From assembly GCA_030340625.1 (NCBI GenBank), contig JAOPHQ010002298.1, positions 1 to 64,000 on the forward strand: a stretch of DNA of 64,000 nt, given 5' to 3'. The stretch comes from Merluccius polli (Eukaryota > Chordata > Actinopteri > Gadiformes > Merlucciidae). The translations under genes and the position numbers were made by a program. Position 1 is the first letter of the stretch, and each line of letters opens with the position of its first letter. The notes beneath the pieces are model-generated. The model was not told the origin of the DNA. It saw only the letters and a program-made list of their open reading frames with translations, and did no database searches. Positions 1 through 11,500 of this stretch are shown one piece after another.

Positions 1-885
1 TGACTTCCGAAGACCAAACTTGGTCACGTGCATCGAGACTCCGTCCGAAGTGGGCAAAACAAATGTGGTGTCATTTGTCCACTAGGGGGCGCTGTAATTA
101 ACAAAATTGCATTTTTGCTCATTTCTCTTGACGTGTTTGGATTTGACACTACATTTTCATGTCTGCTGATACTGTGGAATGTCCCCTTTCAGGATCTTGC
201 AAAACTTTTCACGTCATCGTAAGAATTCGGCCGCCATCTTTGATTTTGTCGAAAGTGAAAAAAAAGTTTCAGCGGTCGCAATTTTTGATGGATTCTCATG
301 AAAATCAACACAGACTATCTTCAGACCAATCCGCACAAAAGTTAGGAGATGGATTTTTCAATTTCGACTTTGTGCGCCCGTTACAGCCAATTGAAATCAG
401 CGGCGAAGGCGGCGATTTCGATGTGAGCTCATATCTCGGGAACGCTTTGACGTATCGAAATAAAATTTGATGGCATGCTTCGAGGCTCTGTCCCAAGTGC
501 AGGAAAAAAATCTGGTGTCATTTGGTCACTAGGGGGCGCTGTAATTAGCAAAACATTGTTTTTGCTCATAACTCTTGATGTGTTTTTATTGGAAATGAAA
601 ATGTGATATCTGCAGATACTGTGGGTTGCCCCATTGATACTTAATGCCAACTTTTCACGTTAACCAATCGCCATTGGCGGCAACGCCGCCAAACAGGAAG
701 TTTGCTCTTATCTCGGCGACGCTTTGACTTCCGAAGACCAAACTTGGTCACATGCATCGAGACCCCGTCCGAAGTGGGCAAAACAAATTTGGTGTCATTT
801 CTCCACTAGGGGGCGCTGTAATTAACAAAATTGCATTTTTACTCATTTCTCTTACATACTATGTAAAAATCACACGGCTAGAATA

Positions 886-1035
886 AGCCAGGAATTAGCT
901 CAGTCTGTAGAGACTTGGCTTGGGAACCGGAGGGTCGCCGGTTCTAGTCCAGCACAGACCACAGTATGGAACGTGCACTGGGTGCTGGTGCAAATTAAAC
1001 GAAAGAATATAGAAGGCACACCAACATTTTCATTT
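886..1035 (+). repeat. tRNA-derived SINE, copy 1
   Basis: The head looks like a tRNA. An A-box-like TTAGCTCAGTCTGTAGAG is followed about 40 bases later by a B-box-like GGTTCTAGTCC, the two parts of an RNA polymerase III internal promoter. A non-tRNA body with GTGCACTGGGTGCTGGTGC follows. It lacks a normal tRNA acceptor end, so it is a SINE and not a functional tRNA gene. It sits inside a broken A-type satellite monomer. Confidence 0.7.
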
Positions 1036-1425
1036 ACATAATAATGTAATCTGGTATCATTTGGTCCCTACGGGGGCGCTGTAACTAGCAAAACATTGTT
1101 TTTGCTCATAACTCTTGATGTGTTTTTATTGGAAATGAAAATGTGATATCTGCAGATACTGTGGGTTGCCCCATTGATACTTAATGCCAACTTTTCACGT
1201 TAACCAATCGCCATTGGCGGCAACGCCGCCAAACAGGAAGTTTGCTCTTATCTCGGCGACGCTTTGACTTCCGAAGACCAAACTTGGTCACATGCATCGA
1301 GACCCCGTCCGAAGTGGGCAAAACAAATTTGGTGTCATTTCTCCACTAGGGGGCGCTGTAATTAACAAAATTGCATTTTTACTCATTTCTCTTACATACT
1401 ATGTAAAAATCACACGGCTAGAATA

Positions 1426-1575
1426 AGCCAGGAATTAGCTCAGTCTGTAGAGACTTGGCTTGGGAACTGGAGGGTTGCCGGTTCTAGTCCAGCACAGACC
1501 ACAGTATGGAACGTGCACTGGGTGCTTGTGCAAATTAAACGAAAGAATATAGAAGGCACACCAACATTTTCATTT
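1426..1575 (+). repeat. tRNA-derived SINE, copy 2 (co-duplicated)
   Basis: This is the same SINE as at 886-1035, carried by the second 540-bp unit. It differs by a few substitutions, for example in the segment before the B box. It arose by segmental duplication, not by a second retroposition, because the flanks are also shared. Confidence 0.7.
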
Positions 1576-2300
1576 ACATAATAATGTAATCTGGTATCAT
1601 TTGGTCCCTAGGGGGCGCTGTAACTAGCAAAACATTGTTTTTGCTCATAACTCTTGATGTGTTTTTATTGGAAAAGAAATTGTGATATCTGCAGATACTG
1701 TGGGTTGCCGCATTGATAGTTTATGCCAACTTTTCACGTTAGCCAATCGCCATTGGCGGCAACGCCACCAATTAGGAAGTTTGCTCGTATCTCGGCGACG
1801 CTTTGACTTCCGAAGACCAAACTTGGTCACATGCATCGAGACTCCCTCCGAAGTGGGCAGAACAAATTTGATGTCATTTGTCCACTAGGGGGCGCTGTAA
1901 TTAACAAAATTGCATTTTTGCTCATTCCTCTTGACGTGTTTGGGTTTGACACTAAATGTTCATGTCTACTGATACTGTGGAATGTCCCCTTTCAGGATCT
2001 TGCAAAACTTTTCACATCATCGTAAGAATTCGGCCGCCATATTGGATTTTAGCGAAAGCAAAACAAAATTTTCAGCGGTCGCAAATTTTGTCTGATTTTC
2101 ACGACAATCGGCACAGACCATCTTCAGACCGATCCGCACAATAGTTTCTTACTGGCGTTTTCGATTTCGACTTCGTGCGTTCGCTACAGCCCATCGAATT
2201 CAGCGGCGAAGGCCCCGATTTCGATGTGAGCTTATATCTTGGGAACGGTTTGACGGATCTATTATTCCATTGATCGCCCGATTGGCATGGGTCCCTCATT

Positions 2301-2907
2301 GCTGCTTGCAGCTATATTTTAAAATGATTTTGTTTTTTGGTCTGTGCCCCCGGAACCCATATATGCATTAAAGATAAAATAGTGTGACCTTTTTGGGGCA
2401 AGGCACAGTGCAGCAGCACTGATGGTTGTTCGTCATGTTTTGATGTTTGACAGCAACACAATAGTGTCAAAAAGCTAATAGGCCTATTAAAGATTCCTGA
2501 CTGCTACTGAAGTTAATTTAAACTATAAAAAAATTAATAATAAATAAAAAAGCTAAACTAAACTAAGGTAATACACAGGGCAGTGTAACATCAACGACGC
2601 TTGACAGTCTGTATGTAGGCATGTTCGATATCGTGCAGCCCTCTGAACAATGTCTTATATCAATGGGTGGTTTTTGTACAACTTTTGCACTTTTGGAAAT
2701 GGAAAGTTTCATGAAATGTCTAGCTTACTGTTTAAATCTGTTTTGACATATGGCAAAACAAATTGCTAAATTCCTGCATGTTATTAACTTTCAGAAAATG
2801 TATGAAGGATATTATGCCTATGCAAAGACCTGTGAATTAACGTTTTCAATTGCAATCTGAGGGAATTCTAACATTTTGAGTTTTTTTATTCATTGTTCCT
2901 GGTGTAG
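2301..2907. other. Intronic sequence without recognised feature
   Basis: AT-rich unique-looking sequence between the satellite array and the first visible metap1 exon. I see no reading frame or repeat that I recognise. It ends in the splice acceptor of the exon at 2908. Confidence 0.5.
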
Positions 2908-2968
2908 ACTCCATTGAGGCTTGTACCCAGTGACATCCAAAGACCAGACTATGCTGATCATTCAAGAG
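2908..2968 (+). CDS. metap1: metap1 exon (linker before catalytic domain)
   Basis: A 61-nt exon with AG at 2906-2907 and GT at 2969-2970. It encodes TPLRLVPSDIQRPDYADHSR plus the first base of a Gly codon, matching the PVPSYIQRPDYADH linker of vertebrate METAP1. The reading frame joins the next exon to give ...SRG-MSESEQ. Confidence 0.9.
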
Positions 2969-3088
2969 GTAATCCAAACAATACTCTTACGTTGGGTACT
3001 ATTTGAATAAGGGATGCTATAATTACACAGCCTGTCATTAACATGCTGTTAATTAGGTGAGTGCTGATAGCTGATCTTCTCTTATTTT

Positions 3089-3136
<48 letters not shown>

Positions 3137-5460
3137 ATTCTCTACAAACTTTGGCACTTATCGCTTCCCACAATCTTTTACCAAGAGACTCCATTCCAAT
3201 TTTAAAATGTTCATCTTGGCTGGGAAGCTTTCATTAGAAAAGTAAAGCTGTTACTTTTCTACTAAAAATGTTATATACTTTTTAAAATATTCAACTTATA
3301 AAATATTATATTTTATAATAAAACATCAATGTCTGCCATTTCTGGGCGGCTTCAACTACTTCAGATTTCACAGCTCGGTCAATTTTGAACCTTTAAACTT
3401 TGTTCAAACATTGAACAAGTCTTTACTAGGGGTGATGGCTGACTGACATCATGATGGAGAGCCATCGTGATGCCACGCCCCCCTCGTCCGACACACACTA
3501 ATCCTATAGTCTCTTCTATAGTTATTACCTAAAAACTTTGCAGGGATTGCTCTGTAAATAAATTGAAAATATAACTAATGGTCCATATAAAGTGCTGTAA
3601 GTTAACTAGGGCTGCCCCCTAATAGTTGACGGAGGCTTAGTCGAATACGTTTTCATTAGTCGAGCAAAAAGTAAAACATAAAAATAAGAAGGCATGAGCA
3701 TCGCAAACCGAATACATCCGTGGTCGCAACAAGCCCTGATTTAACTAATCGCTGCAGGCATACTGACCAATACACCTGGGCAGGTAAACACCTAGGCAGG
3801 TAGACACCGCTAGACACACGGGACTCATACCGGTGATCGCGGCTTTAGTTCCCCGTGTCTAATCGCTGTAATTCAGAGCGTGAATATCGGTTGAATATCT
3901 AATATCTTTCTAACTTTAAAAAACACTTTAGTATTTTTTAAAACGATAGTCGCACATCCCTAGTAACTACGCCGTGAAGGTGAACCCTCCCGGACTCCGC
4001 TATTAACATGAACCGCTCCGCCGAAGGAGCCACACATCCACACGCACCGGACACCAAAATACAAACAAACATGTTTTCCATTTGATTGCTTTTAAATAAA
4101 TTTGTGTGCAGTTATACGGTAAATACGATTATTAAAAGTGTTCATGTCTCCTTCCTGGTCCAGAACCGCTTGGTCCATGCCGTTAATAGGCGGCCCGCTT
4201 CGTGGGCCGCCTATTAACGGCCCCGCCCCCCGACGACGATATCATCGTCCATCACGATGTTTTACTGTAAACATCGTCAACTGCCAATTTAAGGGACATC
4301 GCCCAACCCTAGTCTTTACATTTCAACCTTTATATTGATTGAAACAGCTTTCCGATATCTTTTATACTTGTGGAGATTCAACAGTTTAAGTTTTATACCT
4401 ACTTTGTCTTATAGACTTCCATTGAGCTCTGGTAGAGTGTGTCGTCACCCTGCTGTATCCCAAGCTAGCTTTAACAAATGCAAAAGTTTTCAAATGCCTT
4501 GGAGCCTAAAAAGTCAATATTTCACCTAGAAACACAATGTAAAGCTTAAACCGTGGGGGGGGGGGGGTCTCGGTCTAAACAGTCTTGTCTTTTATACCAT
4601 TTTTAAACTTGCGAATAAACTCATACTTGAAGGGACAGACGTGACATGCGTCTACTTCTACTGAACATGACCATGTCCAATTTATAGTAGTCTGTAGTTT
4701 TCGAGAACAAGGCTATGGTTTGAGGCTAGGTTATTCATACAAGGCATTGCTGTTTGTCTGTTTTTCCGCACACAATGAAGTAGGCTAGCAGGCTTTCTAG
4801 AAACTATCTTTTTCATGTCATGCTATCTATACAAACAACATGGCATATGAAAGCTGGAACTCAACAGATTCAAACAGTGCAAGCCATATCATTCTGTGAC
4901 CTAAACTCGCAAACACACATCACTTTTTCCAAGTTACAACCACAAACAATGTCATACCTTTGTTGTTATCATACTAATAATAATACTTAGCATACCAATA
5001 CTACAGCTTATCGTACTGATACAGGGCACCAGACTAACTTTTTACATTGGTTGCACTGGTGCGCTTAACTTTTGCATTTAGGTGCACCAGCACATAATTT
5101 AGGTGCACCAAAAAATGTTCACCACGCCTTTTGCCTCCACAATAATACATTTGAAGCATTTTGTCAGTTCCATACACGTTGGTAATTTCTTAACACATTA
5201 TGTACATTATTGTAAACAGGAATAAAGGTGCAGATACATGTTTTTTTAAAGTTAAATCACTGTACAAACAAGAAATCACAATAACCTCAATTGTGATGTT
5301 TAAAGTGCTTGACAAACTCAAATAAATAAATCAAACTCAAATAACTTAACAAAAGTGTGCACTGCCTTGAACAGACAACTTTTTTTCAAAGCGGATTTAC
5401 ATTTAACCCGTTCTTTTTCATAAGGACTTAAATTTAAAATTTAGTAAAAGGTAGCTCTTG

Positions 5461-5525
<65 letters not shown>

Positions 5526-8500
5526 GCAGTGTTACATTTTATTATCCTTTCTGACTCCTCCCACTGCTTCTGTTTGCCGCTGCTCTGCTGACTGTTGCGT
5601 ACGTAGAAGACTACATTACCCACAGTCCACACGGTGTGACTGCCGGTGTTCGCTAGTTTTCTATTCAAAGTGTATTTTTAATATATTGAACGTGTCGTGT
5701 GTCCAAATTCAACACTGCACTTTTCTGGGTCCTGATACATCCGCAGAGTGCGACGAACGGCCGTCTAGATAATGGACGAGATTATCGCAGATGGCAGACG
5801 CACAGAGAGTCCTGCCTTATAGTTAGTTACATTGCAGACATTGCGTCCTGCCGCAAAGTATGCTCTCTGTTTACGACACGTGTGACAGCTGACAAAACGA
5901 AGGATCAGGCTTAGGTTCATGCTCAATATAGCCGTTACCGATCAGTAAAAAAATGCCTTGAACGGCCCGAGTCTTTGAGATCGGATCGGGACCGCATTCA
6001 CCGAAAAACAATATCAGGGTCAGAGCCAATCAGAGGCAGAGTAGGGCACGTCAGAGCCAATCAGAGGCAGAGTAGGGGCACGTCTTCACAGAACGTGGGT
6101 GGGGAAACAAAATAACGCTCCACACAGACGGACCTGCTTAATGTCAGGCGCATCGGTGTGACCAATGAAAATGTTTCGTCGCACTTGACAGATTTTTGGT
6201 CGCACTCTGGAGCCCTGTGATACTGTATCATACTAACACTACTACATATCATGTCATTACTATGTATCATACTACTACTACTTTTACTTATCATATTAAT
6301 AGGCCAACTTATACTATAAGGCCTATCGTACTACTACTGGTACTTGTCATACTAATACTACTTGTCATGCTTATTCTACATCTACTAATTATCATGCTAA
6401 TACTTATTATACTACTAGGCCTAGGTTCAAAATGTATCACTTTAGTTTATCTATTTGTTTACCTCTTAAACTTTCTTCCACTATTTGATATTGTTAAAAT
6501 GCTTTGTATGTTCATACTTTTACGCTTACTCCATTCAGACTTGAAACTTTTAAACTCTGTTAAAATATTGTCACTTGAGTTCAGCTATTCAACATTTCTA
6601 AACGTCCTAAATTATTTATTAAACATATTTTTAAGCTTATTTTACACTGCAGCACTCACATTTTCTGCAGGAAATGCATTTTCTAGTGATGTCATTAACT
6701 CCTTATCAATGTGTCCCTTTTAATTTAAAACACCTGACCATTAAAAGGTATCTTTAAGAACCTGCCTCCACCTCTGCTTATTATGTTTTTGAGATTTAAT
6801 ACCTTTATTAAAATTATTAAAGAATTTCAGCTGTTCTGGAGGCAAAGGGGTCCTACCCAATATTAGAAAGTAGGGCTGGCCCAAATACATAATTTCAAAC
6901 TTTGGATAATTGTTAGGTTTTCTGAACGAATATGCGAATATTCAGAGAAAAATAAGTCAATGCATATCTTTCCCTGCCTGAATGGGAGCTGACGGAGACC
7001 ACTGCTGCAGAATCCTGTTATTTTAATAACGCAAAAAGCAAAACAACACTATCACGTAGGATTGCTGCGTGGACGTCAGTGGCTTTCTGATCAGATATTG
7101 GTTCCGAGTCCGACTCGGTTACAGCAGAGCTTCAATGCACCGTAGCCTAAAAGACACATGGCTTCCATCAGAGAAGGCCTACTTCCAATTATTACAAAGC
7201 CAATAGGTGGGTTAAACATTGTGCAAGTTTTGATTAAATTGCACAGCAGGAATAGCGCTATTCACCTGAAGAGACATCACACAGGAACTATTGTAGGTGA
7301 AGGATTGCCATAAAAGGAAAAAACATTGTTACCTGTTCTATTCATGTTTATTAAATTACCCACCCATTATTCGTAGGTAGAGCTTTTTGGTATCTTTTGG
7401 CCTCATTTAAACATGCTTTATAACACTTCTAAAACCGCTAATCCCCCACTTGCCGCAACCTCTTATTTCTATGGCTGCAACTGACTAGTGGAAGCATTCA
7501 TGGAAAACCAAATCATGGGGAGAACCCTAGAAAATCTAATCAATGTTGTTGTTATTGTTATTGTCTAAACAGTGCCGTAACATGATTATAAACATGATTA
7601 ACATGATAACATGATTGCATGCAGTGAGCATGTTGGGTACAGTGTTCAGTCTTTTTCCAAGTACATTTTTTTATTTTAGTGAGAACAAAAAATCCCACTT
7701 AACATTAGTAGGCTGTTGTAAAGGGATTACAATGAGAACGCTTGCCTTGCTTAACACTTCAGCTCCACTGGAGCCATCGAGTGTCCTTTTGAGTGTTGCG
7801 TCAGCTTTTGCATCGGGCTGGGAAATGCTGCCCGTGTTGCGGTGCGTCACATCGCTTCGTCCAAACAAAAAAACCTGCTGTGCTTCAATTCTCAATGGCG
7901 AACACTAAAGCGCCAACCCGCCACGTTCACTGAAAAAATAATTACATTCTTTGTACATTGATTGTTTTCTGGTTGTGAAATTGAAAGTTATAATATACAT
8001 GTGAAGTGCCCTGTGGTCTGTGGAGCACATATAACGGCACGTTGACTTGACGCAGATGGCAACATGATGATTAACTTTTGACTCAGCAATATATTTAAAA
8101 GAAAAACTTTGTCTGGAACTGAATCCAGGGGTGCTAATCTAGACTCGTACAACCAGACCACATTCCTTTGCACACACACTAGACTTTAGCCTTGGCTATC
8201 GAGGCGGCATTAGCCAATGTCTTGCCAATGGTAGAAGGTGCTGGAAGGCGAATAGTATGTGAGCCCGTGAGATTTGGGCTGAATGTGAGAGGCTAGTGGC
8301 AATCCTACACAGAGTGCCTATGAGTAGAAACGGCAACGCCGCAGATGAAAGAAATCTAACATTTTGCAAATGTATTTGGCGACCCAATTAAAATCCAGCA
8401 CGACCCATCAGGATTTAACACTAGACACTGCCAGACACTTAAGGGGTCCTATAACCGCCAAGTCCGACACCCAAGAGCGTCAGTATACTTTTTTCTGCAC

Positions 8501-11500
8501 TGATGGGCCATTAACGCTATTCTATTGTCTATTGCAAATGCATAAATTTGGCGATGCTCCTGGTTGGTGTTTTTTCATGAAAAAACACCAACAACCCAGC
8601 TATTGGTCCTCAAATGATGGTGCAGACTATTACATTATCAAATGTTGTTTAACGAAAGAACGACAATAAGTCTCCTCAGCCTTCATATTTGTCTCTTGGT
8701 CTCTCTCGTGCGCAGTGCGTCTTTCAGTTCAACAGTCAACACACATCCACACCAACCATCCACTAGTATTTTGTTCAAATTAGTCGGTTTACATAACATT
8801 ACATTTCTGATTGTATATGCATGTAGCGCACACATGACACACTTTTTAGAGTTCGACAGAAAGTGTGATTAGTTTCACTTCCATTTCTGATATTTTACAC
8901 ACATGAAAGGATGAAGATTTTAGTGTGATTTATAAGTGATTATCAGTGCATTTGAATGAATATTGTTGTGCAAATGAGTTTCTATGTCCCATTCATTGTC
9001 TCAATGCGCTGTACGGCACTCATGTAAATGCTTCCATTCGGTTGCGGAGAGGGCGGAGGAGAGTACCAACGCTAATCGGCACTGCTCCTGGCGGTTGAAG
9101 GGGGGTGTTTTTGTGAAAAACACCAACGTTTAGGTTTTCTGAACGTTATTCTATCATTATGACGATATAGGCGTGTGCAGAATTGGTATTGAGGAGAAGT
9201 CGGGGCATGAGGGAACCATAGCAATAACAATGACAGAGCAATTAACATTCTTGAATCACAACGCCCAATGGTGTCGGCTCTGGCGGTTCTAGTGTTAAGC
9301 ATATCAGAGCTGTTATGCTTTAAGCATATCAGGGCCCAGATTCCCGATAACGATGGATCCACGCTCGTACGATCCTTCTTACGAATCATCTTACGAACGA
9401 TCGTAATTTTTTCCGTGCGTTTCCCGAAACTCCTCTTAACATGAACGCGCGTGCACAGATCTAACAATCGATCGTAGCCTTGTAACTGTCCACTGACATG
9501 GTGCTGAAATACATATATACCATGGTCTGGGTGAATACTCGATTCTGATTGGCTGGAGGGTGTAGGTAAAGTAAGGGATAATGCCCGACGAGGTGTCTAT
9601 TAACAGAAATTAATGGACGACGCGGAGGTGTGAACAGTCCGACGCGAAGCGGAGGTGTCCATTCACCTCGAAGGGCATTATCCCGCTTATACCATGGTCA
9701 CTTACGAAAGAAAGAAATATTTAATCAATTAATAATACTTTAATGTGTTTTAGAGTTAAAATCGTGAGGTTTTTTTTATTTTTACAAGTCAAGCGGACTA
9801 TTTAATATCTCCCGTATGCAGGCGTTGCCAAGCAACATGGCCATAGCGTCTTCATAGCGGCAACGTCTTTCCTAGGTGTACATTAACACTTTTTAACCTA
9901 CACCCTCCAGCCAATCAGAATCGAGTATTCACCCAGACCATGGTATAACATAGACTAAGCTATATAGCCTATCGTAACTTTAGCCTCAGTGGAGTCACCA
10001 GCTGGACATTCAGTGGTATTGGATGTTTTGTGCAATGTTAACGACGCTCGTAGCGTGCTACGAGTACCCCTGAAGCTCTCGTTAGCTACGAGTGTCTTAA
10101 CGACCGTTGTTACACAACGATTCTTGAAAATTCTGTGAAAACTGTCTGATGGTCGTACGACGAACTTAAGGAACCACTTAGGCCAGGGGTCGGGAACCTT
10201 TTTTGCCTTGAGAGCCACTTTTACACAAAAAAAAAATTGTGCATGGTGAGTGTCGAAGTGGCGGTTAACGTTATCGTTTCCACTGGCGTAACAACATGAT
10301 GATAGGCCCCGGTGTAAATATTTTTTTTGTGCCCCCGCGGTTGTTGACGGAGGGGTGCCGCGCGATTGTTGCCGGGGGGGGGCGGCGTCTGGGCCCCGGT
10401 TGCACCGTCGATAGCTACGCCACTGATCGTTTCATGGACGCAATTTTCTCATTACATAACAGACAGATCGCACTTCCAGCTCTTTCCACGAACGCAATCT
10501 GTCCAATTGGGCTGAAAGTTGCGGACTTTCTCTTCGGGCTTTTTCCTTTTTAACATTTTGATTAGCGCCAGGGGTGGACTGGCCATCGGGGCCGACGCAC
10601 ATCTTTGGGCCGGCCCAGGACTGTCATAAAAATAAAAAATAAAGTGATTTGGCCCAACCGGAGGCGGTATGTTACGGTCGTCAGACCTGTGTGTTACGCG
10701 CGCCCCCCCCCGGTCGGTCTTCGGACCGGGGTGTGTTACGCGCGCGCACCCCCCCCCCCCGCCGTCGGACCCATAGCCATATATAATGTCTATGGTCGGA
10801 CCGGGGTGTGTGACGATCGCGCGCGCGCACATCAAGGTTAGCCTAACAATGAAAGTTTTCTCACTGACGGAAATGGAGGGAAATCTGTGATTTTGTTTGA
10901 TATTGACATGGCAACGAGCCGCGAATGTAACAATATTACTGAGATAGACCTACTGTAACTGCCTATTTGCCACGAAGCCTTGTCATTATAGGGCCAGCGT
11001 GCGTGCGTGTGTGTGTGCGTGTTGGGAGAGTCGGGTTGATTAAAAAAAAATACGGTTTTCTCCGAATGTAATGACGTGTTTCAATCGACACAGCTCTCCC
11101 CTAGTATTGACTGTTATTTTAGCATTATATTAGGGTAGACCTAGTCTGATTCCTTGATTACATTTTTTTTTCCCTCAACTAATTTCGTCCGAGAGCCCCG
11201 GCCGTCGGCAAAAGAGCCATTGGGGGCTCGCGAGCCCCACGTTCCCGACCCATGACTTAGGCTAACGATGCTTTCAGGAAACGGGGCCCAGGGCCATAAG
11301 TGCTGTACCCTGTTAATAATGGTGGTCTCTAGTAGCCCATAGGTTACATCAGCTACACCAGTGATAACCATGAGATTTGATGTAAAACACCACAGGCTTC
11401 TAATGAATATTGTTAAAGGAAGCCTTTAATGATTGGAGGGTGCAACAAGAATTTCAATTTTTGTAATAATCAAAAACGTGCATGGGTAACATTAAATGAA

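Larger units (their letters stand above)
511..1590. repeat. 540-bp tandem duplication (two near-identical units)
   Basis: The stretch 511-1050 is repeated at 1051-1590 with an offset of exactly 540 bases and only a few differences. A third, partial copy starts at 1591 (offset 539) but lacks the SINE. Both full units carry the SINE at the same place, so the SINE inserted before the duplication. Divergence is low, so the event is probably recent. Confidence 0.85.
1..2300. repeat. Dimeric satellite-like repeat array
   Basis: Two related monomers alternate here. Each contains the phrase ACTAGGGGGCGCTGTAA followed by a TTTTGCTCAT block and a CTGTGG...TTTTCACGT block. Long A-type units occupy about 1-475 and 1826-2290. 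B-type units occupy about 476-745, 1055-1285 and 1595-1825, and shortened A units interrupted by a SINE lie between them. Short open frames exist on both strands but none resembles a protein, so I treat them as chance. The array lies upstream of the first visible metap1 exon, presumably in an intron. The family name is not known to me. Confidence 0.8.
10184..11254. mobile_element. hAT element with exact 8-bp target duplication
   Basis: CAGGGGTCGGGAAC on the left and GTTCCCGACCCATG on the right are terminal inverted repeats of a common hAT type. ACTTAGGC is duplicated at 10176-10183 and 11255-11262, the 8-bp length expected for hAT. The interior holds the GC-rich module at 10330-10430 and CG-rich direct repeats at 10670-10830. 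No intact transposase is present. Confidence 0.9.
9332..11290. mobile_element. hAT-like element, host of two nested insertions
   Basis: The left end GGGCCCAGATTCCCGATAA and the right end (TTTCAGGAAACGGGGCCC on the + strand) are imperfect inverted repeats of the fish GGGCCCGTTTCCCGAAAG type. It is interrupted by a MITE at 9518-9946 and by a hAT at 10184-11254. Removing the latter joins ...CACTTAGGC to TAACGATGC. I could not read its own target duplication. Confidence 0.55.

Noticed and set aside
886..1035. Functional tRNA gene
   Set aside because: A and B boxes are present but the acceptor stem and a normal anticodon arm are not, and the body is SINE-like.
5441..5772. Open frames with Tyr-Ile repeats
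   Set aside because: They translate a (TA)n microsatellite inside a hAT element.
6196..6723. 175-aa Leu/Ile-rich open frame that looks like a membrane protein
   Set aside because: It starts in a CTA/TACTAAT simple repeat; hydrophobicity follows from base composition and there is no splice or homology support.
10452..10841. Overlapping open frames on both strands rich in Arg/Gly/Pro
   Set aside because: They lie in CG-rich direct repeats within a hAT element.
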